The notes under the pieces are model-generated. The model had not been told where the DNA came from. It ran no database searches and was given only the letters and a program-made list of their open reading frames with translations. A DNA stretch of 64,000 nt from assembly GCA_902586925.1 (NCBI GenBank), contig CACIJE010000001.1, positions 1 through 64,000 of the forward strand, read 5' to 3'. Positions within the stretch are counted from its first letter, which is position 1; every line of letters starts with the position of its first letter. Made by a program: the position numbers and the translations under genes. Origin of the DNA: an uncultured SAR86 cluster bacterium (GTDB lineage Bacteria; Pseudomonadota; Gammaproteobacteria; Magnimaribacterales; D2472). This document shows, piece after piece, positions 54,021 through 64,000 of this stretch.

Positions 54021-54658
54021 TTAAACACCCAGGGTTTTTCGATAGCTCGTGCTTTCTCAAAATTAAGAATTTTATTCTTTTCTTTTAAAGTTATATCAAT
54101 GTCATCTAATCCATAAATAATTCGATCAACGAGATGTTGCTCAACACTAAAAAAAATTATCTTATCACCAACTTTAATTTCTTTTTTTTGGAGATCTATT
54201 GAAAGTTCAAGTGTATCTTGATGAGTTTGCTTAAATAAAAAGTCAATTTCCGTTTTATCTAACTTAATTGGTAAGAGGCCATTTTTAAAGGAGTTATTGT
54301 AAAAAATATCACCAAAAGAAGATGCAATAACTGCTTTTATTCCAAAGTCTCTTAGCGCCCAAACAGCATGTTCTCTTGAAGAACCACATCCAAAATTATC
54401 CCTAGATAACAATATTTTTGATTTGTTGTATGGCTCTTGATTGAGAATGAAATTTTCATCTATTATTCTTTCTTCTTTAGTAACACCAAGCTTACCATCA
54501 TCTTTATATCTCCAACCATCAAAAAGATAATCTTCATAGCCAAACTTTTTAATTGATTTTAAATATTCTGTTGGAATGATTTGATCAGTATCAATATTAT
54601 CTCTGTCAAGATATGCAACCATACCATCGATAATTAACCCTTCACTATTTGATTTCAT
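54017..54658 (-). CDS. leuD: 3-isopropylmalate dehydratase small subunit
   Basis: 213 residues. [19 protein letters not shown] and [20 protein letters not shown] are diagnostic of LeuD, which forms the isomerase with LeuC. It overlaps leuC by 4 bases (ATGA) and leuB by 4. Confidence 0.97.
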   Translation of the reverse strand: MKSNSEGLIIDGMVAYLDRDNIDTDQIIPTEYLKSIKKFGYEDYLFDGWRYKDDGKLGVTKEERIIDENFILNQEPYNKSKILLSRDNFGCGSSREHAVWALRDFGIKAVIASSFGDIFYNNSFKNGLLPIKLDKTEIDFLFKQTHQDTLELSIDLQKKEIKVGDKIIFFSVEQHLVDRIIYGLDDIDITLKEKNKILNFEKARAIEKPWVFK

Positions 54659-56052
54659 GATGGATCTCCAATGGTTCCATTTATAGCAGTGTATGCAGCC
54701 ATTAATGGACTCATTAAATGTGTTCTTCCTAAATATCCCTGTCTTCCTTCAAAGTTTCTATTTGAGGTTGATGCACATCTTTCATATGGTTTGAGTTGAT
54801 CTGGATTCATTCCAAGACACATCGAGCACCCAGGATCTCTCCAGATAAAACCTGCATCAGTAAAAACTTTATCTAATCCCTCATTTTCTGCTTGTTCTTT
54901 CACAAGACCAGACCCGGGCACAACAATAGCTTCTGAAATATTTGATGCAATAGTTTTGCCCTTAACTATTTCAGCAGCCTGCCTTAAATCTTCAATTCTA
55001 GAATTAGTACAAGATCCTATGAAAACTTTATCGAATGTTAAATCAGATAGTTTAGTTTCATCTTCGATACCCATATAGTCTCTTGCAAGCTCAATATTCT
55101 TTTTGTTCTCATCAGTGGTATCAAATACTGTTGGAATTGATTCATCATAATTCAATACCATCTCAGGCGAAGTACCCCATGTAACTTGTGGTTTGATTTT
55201 TGATACATCTATAGTTATTTCTTTATCAAATTTTGCATCGTCATCTGACTTGAGTGTTTTCCAATACTCCTTTGCTTGACTAAAAGTGTCTGCATCAAGA
55301 AATGATTTACTTTTAACATACTCAATAGTTTTTTTGTCTGGGGCAATTAATCCAACCTTTGCTCCTGCTTCAATAGCCATGTTACAAATAGTCATTCTTC
55401 CCTCAACAGATATGCTACTTATATAGGATCCTGAAAATTCAATGGCATAGCCAGTTCCACCTGCAGTACCAATTTGTCTTATCAAATATAAGACAATATC
55501 TTTTGAAGAAACATGTCTGTCTACTTCTCCTTCAAATCTAACATTCATATTTTTTAATTTAGAAACTTTTAAGCACTGAGTAGCAAGAACGTGTTCAACT
55601 TCCGAAGTTCCTATACCCATTGCTAAACAACCAAGCGCTCCATGAGTAGAAGTATGAGAGTCACCACAAACAATAGTCATTCCAGGAATAGTAAATCCTA
55701 ATTCAGGTCCTATAACATGAACAATACCCTGTTTATTTGACTCTATATCAAATTGTTTAATGCCAAATTTATTACAATTCTTATCCAATTCAACTACTTG
55801 TATCTTTGAAATTTCATCAGTTATTGATTCAGAATTAAAATTATTACCTCTTGTTGTAGGTACATTATGATCAGGAGTAGCAATGTTGGCATTAAGCCTC
55901 CAAGGCTTTAAATTTTTCTTTATTAGTCCCTCAAATGCCTGAGGGGATGTGACCTCATGCAAATAATGTCTATCAATATATAGAAGTGACTCTCCCGAAT
56001 CGAGTTGGGTGACGTGATGCTCTTCCCAGAGTTTGTCGTATAAAGTCTTCAT
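54655..56052 (-). CDS. leuC: 3-isopropylmalate dehydratase large subunit
   Basis: 465 residues. The [4Fe-4S] ligands are the Cys of [13 protein letters not shown] and the two in [31 protein letters not shown] is also invariant. With LeuD it isomerises 2- to 3-isopropylmalate. No leuA is in the window. The gene follows aroC by 5 bases. Confidence 0.97.
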   Translation of the reverse strand: MKTLYDKLWEEHHVTQLDSGESLLYIDRHYLHEVTSPQAFEGLIKKNLKPWRLNANIATPDHNVPTTRGNNFNSESITDEISKIQVVELDKNCNKFGIKQFDIESNKQGIVHVIGPELGFTIPGMTIVCGDSHTSTHGALGCLAMGIGTSEVEHVLATQCLKVSKLKNMNVRFEGEVDRHVSSKDIVLYLIRQIGTAGGTGYAIEFSGSYISSISVEGRMTICNMAIEAGAKVGLIAPDKKTIEYVKSKSFLDADTFSQAKEYWKTLKSDDDAKFDKEITIDVSKIKPQVTWGTSPEMVLNYDESIPTVFDTTDENKKNIELARDYMGIEDETKLSDLTFDKVFIGSCTNSRIEDLRQAAEIVKGKTIASNISEAIVVPGSGLVKEQAENEGLDKVFTDAGFIWRDPGCSMCLGMNPDQLKPYERCASTSNRNFEGRQGYLGRTHLMSPLMAAYTAINGTIGDPS

Positions 56053-56057
56053 TATTT

Positions 56058-57140
56058 TTACTCACTAAAAGGAAGATTTTGTTCAACATCAGCACATTGA
56101 GCTTTATTGATTAATAAATGATCCACTAAAACTAAACTAACCATGGCCTCGGCAATTGGCACAGCTCTGATGCCGACACATGGATCATGTCTTCCAGTAA
56201 CCTCTATATCAACCTCATTACCTTCTTTGTTTACAGTTTTTCCTGTTGTTCTAATACTTGATGTTGGCTTTATGATAAAGCTTAAGGTTATATCATCTCC
56301 GTTAGATATACCGCCTAATATTCCTCCTGAATTATTTGAAATGAAACCTGCTGCTGTTATTTCATCCCTTGCTTCTGAACCTTTAAGGCTTAATAGATCA
56401 TCTGCATTGCCAATTGATACTGACTTTACTGCGTTAATAGTCATTATTGCTTTTGCTAAATTAGCATCTAACTTCTCGAAAACTGGATCTCCCAATCCAA
56501 CTGGACAGTTCTCAACAATAACTCCTAACTTTGCACCTACAGAATTACCCTCTTTGATTAAGTCTTTAAACATTGAATCTAGTTCAGACAATTTTGATTC
56601 ATCACTAAAAAAATATTTATTACTTATGTTTTTATGATTAATTGTATCAGCTTTTACTTTTCCTATTTCTGATACAAAACCATTTACTGAAACACCTTCC
56701 TTTTTAAGAATCTTTTTAGCAATTGCTCCAGCAGCTACCCAATTTGCAGTTTCTCTAGCACTTGCTCTTCCACCACCTCTGTAATCTCTATGACCATATT
56801 TTGCTTGATAAGTAATATCTGCATGATTTGGTCTAAAAACATCTTTTATATTCGAGTAATCTTTAGATTTTTGATCTTTGTTGTAAATAATCATTCCAAT
56901 TGGTGTTCCAAGGGTTTTTCCTTCAAAAACACCAGATAAAATCTCAACAGCATCATCTTCTTTTCTTTGAGTAGTTACATCTGATTGGCCGGGCTTTCTT
57001 CTATTTAATTCATACTGAATATCTTCTTTTTTTATCTCAATTTGAGGTGGGCAACCATCTAAAATACAGCCCATAGCAGTGCCATGACTCTCACCAAAAG
57101 TCGTAATTTTAAATATTTTTCCAAACGTATTGCCTGACAT
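56058..57140 (-). CDS. aroC: Chorismate synthase
   Basis: Last step of the shikimate pathway, FMN-dependent. The 360 residues include [18 protein letters not shown] at the start, [17 protein letters not shown] and the C-terminal [20 protein letters not shown] 39-base gap separates it from prpD upstream, the largest gap in the 19-kb cluster, containing a weak AAAGCT...AGCTTT repeat. Confidence 0.97.
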   Translation of the reverse strand: MSGNTFGKIFKITTFGESHGTAMGCILDGCPPQIEIKKEDIQYELNRRKPGQSDVTTQRKEDDAVEILSGVFEGKTLGTPIGMIIYNKDQKSKDYSNIKDVFRPNHADITYQAKYGHRDYRGGGRASARETANWVAAGAIAKKILKKEGVSVNGFVSEIGKVKADTINHKNISNKYFFSDESKLSELDSMFKDLIKEGNSVGAKLGVIVENCPVGLGDPVFEKLDANLAKAIMTINAVKSVSIGNADDLLSLKGSEARDEITAAGFISNNSGGILGGISNGDDITLSFIIKPTSSIRTTGKTVNKEGNEVDIEVTGRHDPCVGIRAVPIAEAMVSLVLVDHLLINKAQCADVEQNLPFSE

Positions 57141-57179
57141 GGCGATAATTATAGTCCAAAAAGCTAAAAAAGCTTTACT

Positions 57180-58631
57180 TTAAGGGATTTTTGAAAATAA
57201 TTTCTGGAAATCGATAACAGAGGTTTCTTCAAGCTTTTCTTGGTTCATACAAAGTCTGAATATTTCTTCAGATACTTCCTCATTAAATGTTATGTCTAAA
57301 TTATTTTTAAATTTCTTCTCTAAAACAGGTATGCCTTCTTTTCTTCTTCGTTTATGACCTATGGGATACTCAACCTCAATCACATCTGTTGAAGTGCCAT
57401 CATTAAAATGAATTTGAATTCTATTTGAGATTGAACGCTTATCTGCTTCAAGATATTCTTTTGAGTATCTTTTATCTTCACTGATTAACATTTTTTCTCT
57501 TAAAGCGTCAATTCTAGGATCTTTTGCTACATCGTCCTCGTAATCCTCTGCAACTAAATCTCCCTTTAATAGGCCAATTGCAACCATATATTGTAAACAG
57601 TGATCTCTATCAGCAGGATTATTTAGCTCGCCTACCTTTGAGATAATTCTAATTGCAGATTCATGCGTAGTAATTTCAATAGATTTAATATCTTCGATTT
57701 TGTACTTAATTTCATCATGCAGTTTTACTGCAGCCTCTACTGCGGTTTGAGCATGGAACTCTGCAGGAAAACTAATCTTAAAAAGTATATTTTCCATAAC
57801 ATAAGTTTCAAAAGGTTGAGGTAAAGAAAGTTTTTCTCCACCAAATGAAACATCTTCAAAACCCCATACAGGTGCAGATAAAACGCCCGGATATCCGATT
57901 TCTCCGGACATAGTAATCATAGCTAGTCTTACAGCCCTGCTAGTTGCATCTCCAGCCGCCCAACTTTTTCTGGAACCAGCATTTGGAGCATGTCTATAAG
58001 TTCTAAGACTTTGACCATCAATCCAAGCTTGACTTACAGCATCTTTAATTTGATCTGCTGAACCACCCAATAATTTTGTAGCAACTGCTGTTGAGGCGAC
58101 TTTTACTAATATGACATGGTCAAGTCCAACTCTATTAAAACTATTTTCAAGTGCTAAAACACCTTGAATTTCATGAGCCATGATCATAGATTCTAAAACA
58201 GTTCGCATGGTTAAAGGTTCTTTTCCATCAGCAATATTTCGTTGTGAAACAAAATCGCATACTGACAGTATTGCACCTAAGTTATCTGAAGGATGGCCCC
58301 ATTCTGCAGCAAGCCAAGTATCGTTATAATCAAGCCATCTAACAATACAACCAATATCGAAAGCTCCTTTTACAGGGTCTAGCTCATAATCTGTTCCAGG
58401 TACTCTAACGCCAAAAGGTACTTTTGTATCTTTTACTATAGGTCCAAGCATTTTGGTACAAGCAGGGAACTGAAGAGCTAGAAGACCACATCCAATGGTA
58501 TCTATAAGACAATTTCTTGCAGTATCTAATGCTAAATCAGATTTAATTTCATAGCTTGAAACGTAATTAGCTATTTTGGAGATAAGTTCATCAAACCCAG
58601 GTCTGATATTCAGATCTACATTTGATGACAT
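57180..58631 (-). CDS. prpD: 2-methylcitrate dehydratase
   Basis: Methylcitrate cycle enzyme for propionyl-CoA catabolism. The 483 residues start with the MmgE/PrpD fold ([20 protein letters not shown]) and contain [20 protein letters not shown], the conserved active-site region, and [20 protein letters not shown]. It lies 3 bases after prpC. Confidence 0.95.
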   Translation of the reverse strand: MSSNVDLNIRPGFDELISKIANYVSSYEIKSDLALDTARNCLIDTIGCGLLALQFPACTKMLGPIVKDTKVPFGVRVPGTDYELDPVKGAFDIGCIVRWLDYNDTWLAAEWGHPSDNLGAILSVCDFVSQRNIADGKEPLTMRTVLESMIMAHEIQGVLALENSFNRVGLDHVILVKVASTAVATKLLGGSADQIKDAVSQAWIDGQSLRTYRHAPNAGSRKSWAAGDATSRAVRLAMITMSGEIGYPGVLSAPVWGFEDVSFGGEKLSLPQPFETYVMENILFKISFPAEFHAQTAVEAAVKLHDEIKYKIEDIKSIEITTHESAIRIISKVGELNNPADRDHCLQYMVAIGLLKGDLVAEDYEDDVAKDPRIDALREKMLISEDKRYSKEYLEADKRSISNRIQIHFNDGTSTDVIEVEYPIGHKRRRKEGIPVLEKKFKNNLDITFNEEVSEEIFRLCMNQEKLEETSVIDFQKLFSKIP

Positions 58632-58634
58632 ATT

Positions 58635-59756
58635 TTATGACCTATCAGAGATATCAATCCATTCAGATGACTCAACACCAATATAGTCAGCGCTCGGTCT
58701 GATAATTCTATTATTTGCTCTTTGCTCCATACAATGAGCTGTCCAACCAGAAACTCTTGACATCACAAATATTGGTGTAAATAGTTTTGTTGGTATTCCC
58801 ATATAAAAATATGCTGGAGCATGAAAAAAGTCTGCGTTAGCAAACATTTTCTTTTCATCAGCCATTACTTTCTCAACCTCTTCTGCTACTTGATATAAAG
58901 TATCGTTTTCAGCTAATTCGGATAACTCTTTTGCATATTCTTTGATAACAGCATTTCTTGGATCTCTAATTGAATAAACAGCATGTCCAAAGCCCATAAT
59001 TTTTTCTTTATTACTCAGCATCTCAATAATTTTTGATTTTGCTTCTTCTTTGGAAGTCCAATTTTCGATTAACTCCATTGCTTTTTCATTAGCGCCACCA
59101 TGAAGTGGTCCTCTCAATGAACCTATAGCAGCTACTACACATGAATGCATATCTGACATAGTCGACGCACAAACTCTTGCCGTAAAAGTTGAAGCATTAA
59201 ATTCATGTTCAGCATATAAAATTAAAGAAACGTCCATTACTTTTCTATGCAAATCTGATGGTGTTTTTCCATGAAGTATGTATAAAAAGTGGCCGGCCAT
59301 ACTATCCTCATCGTTTACAAGATCTATATCTAAACCCTCATGAGAATATTTATACCAATATGTAACAATTGATGGCATTGTTGCTATCATTCTATTTATA
59401 GAATTAAGCTGATTAGAGAATTCTCCTTCAGGTTCTAAATTTCCTAACATAGATGTACCAGTTCGCATTACATCCATTGGATGAGCTGATGATGGAATTT
59501 TTTGCAGAACTTGTTTTAGTGAGTCAGGAAGATCTCTTAAACTTTTGAGTAATTTCTTATACTCTTCTAATTCTTTTTGATTGGGGAGTTTATCGTAAAG
59601 TAGAAGATAAGCCACCTCTTCAAAAGAGGATTTTTCTGCAAGTAATTCAATTTTATGTCCCCTATAAGCTAATCCTTCTATTTGTCCTACTGTGGAAAGT
59701 GATGTTTCTCCAGCAACTTGTCCTCTTAAGCCAGCTCCCTCTAATTTTTTTGTCAT
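58635..59756 (-). CDS. prpC: 2-methylcitrate synthase
   Basis: Condenses propionyl-CoA with oxaloacetate. The 373 residues carry the citrate-synthase residues His in GPLHGGANEKAM, His in GFGHAVYSIRDPRN and Asp in the segment ANADFFHAPAYFY. The short length and the neighbours prpB and prpD favour methylcitrate over citrate synthase. It overlaps prpB by 4 bases. Confidence 0.95.
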   Translation of the reverse strand: MTKKLEGAGLRGQVAGETSLSTVGQIEGLAYRGHKIELLAEKSSFEEVAYLLLYDKLPNQKELEEYKKLLKSLRDLPDSLKQVLQKIPSSAHPMDVMRTGTSMLGNLEPEGEFSNQLNSINRMIATMPSIVTYWYKYSHEGLDIDLVNDEDSMAGHFLYILHGKTPSDLHRKVMDVSLILYAEHEFNASTFTARVCASTMSDMHSCVVAAIGSLRGPLHGGANEKAMELIENWTSKEEAKSKIIEMLSNKEKIMGFGHAVYSIRDPRNAVIKEYAKELSELAENDTLYQVAEEVEKVMADEKKMFANADFFHAPAYFYMGIPTKLFTPIFVMSRVSGWTAHCMEQRANNRIIRPSADYIGVESSEWIDISDRS

Positions 59757-60625
59757 GAACCTTCCTTTTTATTTACAAACTGTTCATCAAGTTCTTTTTC
59801 AAATTTATAATAATCAAGAACTTCATACAACTCTTCCCGGGTTTGCATTATATCTAACAGTGGCTCTTGTGTCCCGTCTTTGATAATTGAATTATAAATT
59901 TTTTCAGCTGAAGCGCTCATTGCTCTAAAAGCCGTCAACGGATACAAAACCATATCAACACCAACATCACAAAGTTCTTTTTGAGAAAATAGTGGTGTTC
60001 TTCCAAATTCTGTAATATTTGCTAACAAAGGAGTTGAAAAATTTTTTTTAAATTCCTTGTAGTCTTCAATTGAAATAGCTGCTTCAAGAAAAATACCATC
60101 AGCACCAACGTCTAAATATTTTCCACATCTTTTGATGGCCTTCTCTATTCCTTCAGATGCAATTGCATCTGTTCTTGCCAAGATAAAGAAAGATTCATCA
60201 ATTTTTGAATCTACTGCTGATTTCAGTCTATCTTGCATCTTTGAAACAGAAACAATTTGTTTATTTGGTCTATGGCCACATCTCTTATCAAAAACTTGAT
60301 CTTCAATATGTACTGCTGCCACACCTGCATTTCCCATTTCAACAACTGTATTTGAAACATCTCCCCATCCAGTATCAATGTCCACCAAAAGTGGTAACGA
60401 AGAAACATTTGTAATTCTTTTAGCATCTATTAAGACATCTTCAAGTGAAGTCAATCCCAGATCTGGAAGACCATAAGAGGCAGCTGCAACACCGCTTCCT
60501 GAGAGATAAATGGCTTTATGATTTGCTGCTTCAGCTAACTTTGCTGAATAAGCATTTATTGCACCAGGTATCACTAAAGGATTATTATTTTTTAAAGCAT
60601 CCCGAAATTTTTTACCAAATGTCAT
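59753..60625 (-). CDS. prpB: 2-methylisocitrate lyase
   Basis: Cleaves 2-methylisocitrate into pyruvate and succinate. The 290 residues show the isocitrate-lyase superfamily motifs LLVDIDTGWGD (metal site) and VFDKRCGHRPNK with the catalytic Cys in KRCGH. The order prpB-prpC-prpD is intact. No prpR or prpE is adjacent. Confidence 0.95.
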   Translation of the reverse strand: MTFGKKFRDALKNNNPLVIPGAINAYSAKLAEAANHKAIYLSGSGVAAASYGLPDLGLTSLEDVLIDAKRITNVSSLPLLVDIDTGWGDVSNTVVEMGNAGVAAVHIEDQVFDKRCGHRPNKQIVSVSKMQDRLKSAVDSKIDESFFILARTDAIASEGIEKAIKRCGKYLDVGADGIFLEAAISIEDYKEFKKNFSTPLLANITEFGRTPLFSQKELCDVGVDMVLYPLTAFRAMSASAEKIYNSIIKDGTQEPLLDIMQTREELYEVLDYYKFEKELDEQFVNKKEGS

Positions 60626-60626
60626 A

Positions 60627-61286
60627 TTAATAAAATTTAATTCCTCTAATAATTCTATCTTTATTGTTTTTTCTTCTCCATCTATTAGTATCTCTTAAAC
60701 TGTAAACACATCCACAATACTCTTGCTGGTAAAAATGTTCCCTTTTTGAAATTTCTATCATCCTAGATGAGCCACCAAGCTTTCTCCAATTAAAATCCCA
60801 ATATGTAATATTTTCATGTCTTGAAGCTGCTCTATGTCCTGAATTATTTATTTGATCCATATCCTTCCATCTAGAAATTCCTAAAGTTGTTGCATATGTG
60901 TTAAATCCGTTCTCACTTGCAAAAAGAGCTGATCTTTCAAAACGCATATCGAAACATTTCGTGCATCTTTCTCCTCTCTCAGGCTCATCTTCTAATCCCT
61001 TTATTCTTTCAAACCAATTTTCCTTATCATAGTCTCCGTCAATACAATTGAATCCAACTTGATCACAAAATCTTCTATTCTCTTCTTTTCTAATTTCATA
61101 CTCATCAATTGGATGAATATTTGGGTTGTAAAAAAATACTGTTGTTTTTATGTCTGATGCTGCTAATCCTTCTATTATTTCACCAGAACATGGTGCACAA
61201 CAACTATGAAGAAGGAGATTTTTTTCTCCATTTGGCATCTCTAATTTTGGCCTTTCATAGTTTTTCAACTTATATCTATCATTCAT
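60627..61286 (-). CDS. queH: Epoxyqueuosine reductase QueH
   Basis: 219 residues. [34 protein letters not shown] and [14 protein letters not shown] supply the cysteines of the QueH (DUF208) family, which reduces epoxyqueuosine to queuosine in the tRNA wobble position using Fe-S and mononuclear iron. QueH substitutes for the cobalamin-dependent QueG. It overlaps thrH by 8 bases. Confidence 0.93.
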   Translation of the reverse strand: MNDRYKLKNYERPKLEMPNGEKNLLLHSCCAPCSGEIIEGLAASDIKTTVFFYNPNIHPIDEYEIRKEENRRFCDQVGFNCIDGDYDKENWFERIKGLEDEPERGERCTKCFDMRFERSALFASENGFNTYATTLGISRWKDMDQINNSGHRAASRHENITYWDFNWRKLGGSSRMIEISKREHFYQQEYCGCVYSLRDTNRWRRKNNKDRIIRGIKFY

Positions 61287-61890
61287 TTACAAAAACCGAA
61301 TTACTAATGATTGCTTTCTCAAGTTCATCATAATTATAAAAAGATTCTATTTCTGGATACTTAGACGAAACAGTATCTGGAGCGTTCATAAAAAATCCTT
61401 GATTGGCAACTTCAAACATCTGAATATCATTATGAGAGTCACCAGCTGCAAAACATCTATATCCCATTTCCATAAATGCTGTTATTGCCTGTTTTTTTGC
61501 CTTTGGATGTCTAAGTTTATATGAAACTATCTCATCATCTACTATTTCAAGGTTGTGACAAAGCAAAAATGGATAACCAAGTTTTTTCATCAAAGGTTTA
61601 GCAATATCATGAAATGTATCTGACAAAATCACAACCTGAAAGTTTTTTCTTAAATTAGAAACAAATTCTAATGCTCCTGGTAAAAGATCTACTGATGATG
61701 CTGCTTTTTGAACATCTGAGAGCTTTACACCCTCTTTTGACATTATTTTTAATCGCATATCTAGTAACTCTTCATAGCTTGGTATATCTCTAGTTGTTTT
61801 TCCTAGATCTTCAATTCCAGTATTTAAGGCAACTTTCTCCCATATTTCATCGGTAAGAGTTCCCTCCATATCTAAACAAACTATTTCCAT
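61279..61890 (-). CDS. thrH: Bifunctional phosphoserine phosphatase / homoserine phosphotransferase
   Basis: 203 residues of the HAD superfamily, starting [20 protein letters not shown] and containing [20 protein letters not shown] and [17 protein letters not shown]. The pattern follows Pseudomonas ThrH, which dephosphorylates phosphoserine and can move phosphate to homoserine. Motif I is DMEGT, as in ThrH, rather than DxDxT. It lies 3 bases after the 5'-nucleotidase gene. Confidence 0.9.
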   Translation of the reverse strand: MEIVCLDMEGTLTDEIWEKVALNTGIEDLGKTTRDIPSYEELLDMRLKIMSKEGVKLSDVQKAASSVDLLPGALEFVSNLRKNFQVVILSDTFHDIAKPLMKKLGYPFLLCHNLEIVDDEIVSYKLRHPKAKKQAITAFMEMGYRCFAAGDSHNDIQMFEVANQGFFMNAPDTVSSKYPEIESFYNYDELEKAIISNSVFVNE

Positions 61891-61893
61891 AAG

Positions 61894-62790
61894 CTAACTA
61901 TTTTTAATTCCAAACGGCACATGTGCAGACGTGGTTGTTTCTATTGCATTCATAATATGTTTTTTTTGATCATCAAAAAAGATATCTGCATCAAAAGATT
62001 CTAAAAATTTGGTTTTGTCCATTCCTCCTAAAAACAATGACTCATCTATACGAACACCCCATTTTCTGAGAGTTTTTATCACTCTCTTGTCTGATGGAGC
62101 TGACCTAGCAGTTACTAGTGCGGTTCTAATTGGACACTCATTTATTTCAAAATCACTTTGAATTTTGTTTAGTTCAACCAAAAATGATTTAAATGGGCCT
62201 TCTTTTAGAACTGATTTAGCATTTACCTCATTTTTAATAAAAGCATCCAGTCCTTTTTCTTGAAAAACTTTCTCAGATTCATCAGAAAAAATTACAGCAT
62301 CTCCATCAAAAGCAATCTTTAAAATGTCAGAATCATTTTTTTTCATTCTATCAGATGATCTTGACATAATTGTTGCTGCAGCAACATTACTATTAATGGC
62401 TAACCTAACATCTTCTACGCTACTTGATAAAAATAAGTGAACCCCAAAATCCCTCACATACCTATGAGGACTTTCGCCACCACAAAATGCAGCTCTAGAT
62501 ATATTTAAATTATGATCCTCAATAGAGTTTCTTATCCTAAGGCCAGTATCTGAAGTATTTCTTGATAATAAAATTACTTCGACTCTTTCTTTTCCATCAT
62601 AAAGATCATTAATATTCAGAATTTTTTTTACTAGATTGAACGCCTGTCCGGGTTTTAAAGTCTTATCTTCATTTTCTATTTGATAATCTTGATAGGATTT
62701 CAGCCCCCTTTTTTTATAAATCTCATGACTAAAATCAAGGTCAAACAAAGCTCTCGATGATATTCCAATAATTAACTTTGAATTTTGCAT
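61894..62790 (-). CDS. 5'-nucleotidase (cytosolic NT5C1-like)
   Basis: 298 residues. The family pattern is seen in LIIGISSRALFDLDFSHEIY, AFNLVKKILNINDL, RAAFCGGESPHRYVRDFGVH and KIAFDGDAVIFSDESEKVF, with the HAD-type Asp-x-Asp. LFLGGMDKTKFLESFDADIFFDDQ follows. It hydrolyses nucleoside 5'-monophosphates. It is the first gene of the 19-kb minus-strand cluster and diverges from lexA, with an SOS box between them. Confidence 0.9.
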   Translation of the reverse strand: MQNSKLIIGISSRALFDLDFSHEIYKKRGLKSYQDYQIENEDKTLKPGQAFNLVKKILNINDLYDGKERVEVILLSRNTSDTGLRIRNSIEDHNLNISRAAFCGGESPHRYVRDFGVHLFLSSSVEDVRLAINSNVAAATIMSRSSDRMKKNDSDILKIAFDGDAVIFSDESEKVFQEKGLDAFIKNEVNAKSVLKEGPFKSFLVELNKIQSDFEINECPIRTALVTARSAPSDKRVIKTLRKWGVRIDESLFLGGMDKTKFLESFDADIFFDDQKKHIMNAIETTTSAHVPFGIKNS

Positions 62791-62829
62791 ACTAATCTAA
62801 CTTGTAAAATTATATATAAAATTGTATTA

Positions 62830-62849
62830 TACTGTATATATATTCAGTA
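62830..62849. promoter_or_regulatory. LexA (SOS) box of lexA
   Basis: TACTGTATATATATTCAGTA, one base off perfect symmetry, lies 10 bases before the lexA ATG and 39 bases before the divergent 5'-nucleotidase ATG. Autoregulation is expected; control of the divergent cluster is possible. Confidence 0.9.
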
Positions 62850-62859
62850 TTTTATTATT

Positions 62860-63474
62860 ATGAGAGAAATAACTTCACAACAACAAAGAGTACTAGATTG
62901 TATTCAAGTTTACATTAAGAAAACAGGTTTTCCACCAACAAGAGCAGATATTTGCAGAGAATTGGGATTCAAATCTCCCAACTCTGCTGAAACTCATCTT
63001 AGAGCTTTAGAAAAAAAAGACTTTATAACCATTGAAAGTGGTGCCTCTCGAGGTATTTCTATTAAGAATAAAGCGGATATTCACAATAGAGATGAATATC
63101 CAGTTATTGGATTGGTTGCAGCTGGCTCACCAACCTTAGCAGAAGAAAATATCGAAAGAACAATAAATTGTCCTAAATCTTTTTTTGATTCCAATTTTGA
63201 TTATTTTTTAAAGGTAAAAGGTCTCAGTATGAAGAATGCTGGGATTATGGAAGACGATCTTATTGCAGTTAAAAAAACATCTGAAGTTAAAAATGGAGAT
63301 ATTGTAATTGCAAGGTTGCAAGACGAAGTTACTGTAAAGTTTTTTAAAAGAAAGTCTTCAAAAATTGTTGAGTTGGAACCAGCAAACGAAGATTTTCAAA
63401 ATATTGTTATCAACCTAGAACAAGATGAGCTTCATATCGAAGGAAAAAGTGTTGGATTATTGAGAAAAAATTAA
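62860..63474 (+). CDS. lexA: SOS repressor LexA
   Basis: 205 residues. MREITSQQQRVLDCIQVYIK aligns with the E. coli LexA start, so ATG 62860 is used rather than the ATG 75 bases upstream. The winged helix contains PPTRADICRELGFKSPN. Self-cleavage occurs in VAAGSPTLA (Ala-Gly); the catalytic Ser is in KGLSMKNAGIM and the Lys in DEVTVKFFKRK. Its stop shares TTAA with the convergent gene. Confidence 0.97.
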   Translation: MREITSQQQRVLDCIQVYIKKTGFPPTRADICRELGFKSPNSAETHLRALEKKDFITIESGASRGISIKNKADIHNRDEYPVIGLVAAGSPTLAEENIERTINCPKSFFDSNFDYFLKVKGLSMKNAGIMEDDLIAVKKTSEVKNGDIVIARLQDEVTVKFFKRKSSKIVELEPANEDFQNIVINLEQDELHIEGKSVGLLRKN

Positions 63475-63728
63475 TGAACTATATTTTCTTTTTTTGAGAA
63501 TCTTTCTCTTTGCTTATCAAAAAATTCATCTAAATCGCTTAAATTACCACTTACGCTCTCTATACCAGCTCTAATCATTTCTTTTGCAACGGACAATTCT
63601 TGTCCTTTCAAAAAATCTTTTGATTCTTTTGAAAATTCTATTTTTACAATAGGATTCTCTTTGTCGTCAGATCTTCTAAGCACGATACTGCCATCTGGTA
63701 ATTGAGCAAGTTCTAAATAATTTGTCAT
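63471..63728 (-). CDS. Small hypothetical protein, 85 aa, near lexA
   Basis: Recognised only as a type of conserved hypothetical: YLELAQLPDGSIVLRRSDD and PIVKIEFSKESKDFLKG resemble small proteins seen near core genes in gammaproteobacteria. It is highly charged, with no membrane segment. It is convergent with lexA and lies 21 bases after the next small gene. Confidence 0.72.
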   Translation of the reverse strand: MTNYLELAQLPDGSIVLRRSDDKENPIVKIEFSKESKDFLKGQELSVAKEMIRAGIESVSGNLSDLDEFFDKQRERFSKKENIVH

Positions 63729-63749
63729 TTTCCTAATTTAAATTAAAGA

Positions 63750-63965
63750 TTAACATTCATCAAGTGTTTTTCTGATCAACTCGTTGAACGATTTATACTT
63801 ACTTAATATCAAAGTAAATTTTTTCAAGTCATTTGATTTATTCGAAGAAATTATATTTGTATCTGTTGTTAAAAAGATTCTTTTTTTTGAATCACTTATT
63901 GCCGATATTAAGCCATCATCAAAAAGTTTATTCTTAATTATATTTTTAATAACCTCGATCTGCAT
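63750..63965 (-). CDS. Hypothetical protein, 71 aa or longer
   Basis: Not recognised. It reads MQIEVIKNIIKNKLFDDGLI from ATG 63965, but the frame stays open to the right edge of the window, so the true start may lie outside. A strand-loop region (KRIFLTTDTNIISSNKS) and a helical C-terminus are visible. The position beside lexA recalls sulA in pseudomonads, but no similarity to SulA is evident. Confidence 0.55.
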   Translation of the reverse strand: MQIEVIKNIIKNKLFDDGLISAISDSKKRIFLTTDTNIISSNKSNDLKKFTLILSKYKSFNELIRKTLDEC

Positions 63966-64000
63966 TAATTTAATCCATTTATAATCGAAATTAAATTCAT

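Noticed and set aside
57141-57179. Rho-independent terminator between prpD and aroC
   Set aside because: The AAAGCT...AGCTTT repeat is only six base pairs, AT-rich and lacks a proper T tract; mentioned but not called.
63750-63965. sulA beside lexA
   Set aside because: Position fits pseudomonad gene order, but no SulA-like motif is visible in the short protein and its start may be outside the window.

Overview
The window is AT-rich, densely packed bacterial DNA from a gammaproteobacterium. The gene orders purL next to an MltF-type transglycosylase, leuC-leuD-leuB-asd-fimV-truA-trpF-trpB-trpA, and dedD/SPOR-cvpA-purF are gammaproteobacterial, as are LexA/UmuDC SOS control and the PrpBCD plus AcnB methylcitrate cycle. 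Low GC, overlapping genes, shared stop codons and shortened proteins (FimV, MltF) suggest a streamlined marine lineage such as SAR86. That placement is inference; no rRNA is present.

Layout. 1-5506: purL (minus, cut by the left edge), a lipoprotein transglycosylase and uvrB. 5554-5628: tRNA-Asn(GTT), the likely left border of an accessory island reaching about 31 kb. 5659-19526: a set of mostly unrecognised genes, nearly all on the minus strand, around one plus-strand WYL-type regulator (13024-14034). Six copies of a 19-bp palindrome (TGCGACA-N5-TGTCGCA and variants) lie upstream of the transcription units here and nowhere else I could find. I read this as one regulon. Its core operon encodes a MoxR AAA+ ATPase, a protein with an HExxH domain and a vWA-like domain, a 724-residue DUF4116-like repeat protein, a truncated DnaN-like sliding clamp and a Cas4-like PD-(D/E)XK nuclease. 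Other members include a UmuD-like protein that has lost its catalytic lysine and cleavage site, a second large repeat protein, and a ~300-bp tandem repeat with a covarying hairpin. This is the best candidate for an undescribed system. It could be a defence island or a domesticated phage or satellite replication module.

20149-30997: a recognisable defence locus. A TerB-like protein, a MutL/MORC-like GHKL ATPase, a Z1 helicase-like protein, a DUF4420 PD-(D/E)XK nuclease and an AIPR protein form an MzaABCDE-type operon. Facing it are two cytosine-C5 methyltransferases flanking an unknown protein, then a GxxExxY-family protein.

31085-43516: core genome with small operons: an ArsC-like phosphatase, a sulfotransferase, cyclophilin-lpxH, SOS-controlled umuDC with a perfect LexA box, an ECF sigma/anti-sigma pair whose anti-sigma carries a FimV-like LysM segment, a Fur-box-preceded ferritin-like protein, and acnB. 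43513-62790: an almost unbroken 19-kb minus-strand cluster. It runs from a 5'-nucleotidase, thrH, queH and prpBCD through aroC, leuCDB, asd, fimV, truA and trpFBA to malonyl-CoA decarboxylase (where relatives have accD-folC), SPOR, cvpA and purF. lexA, with its own SOS box, is divergent from the head of this cluster. Two small hypothetical genes close the window.
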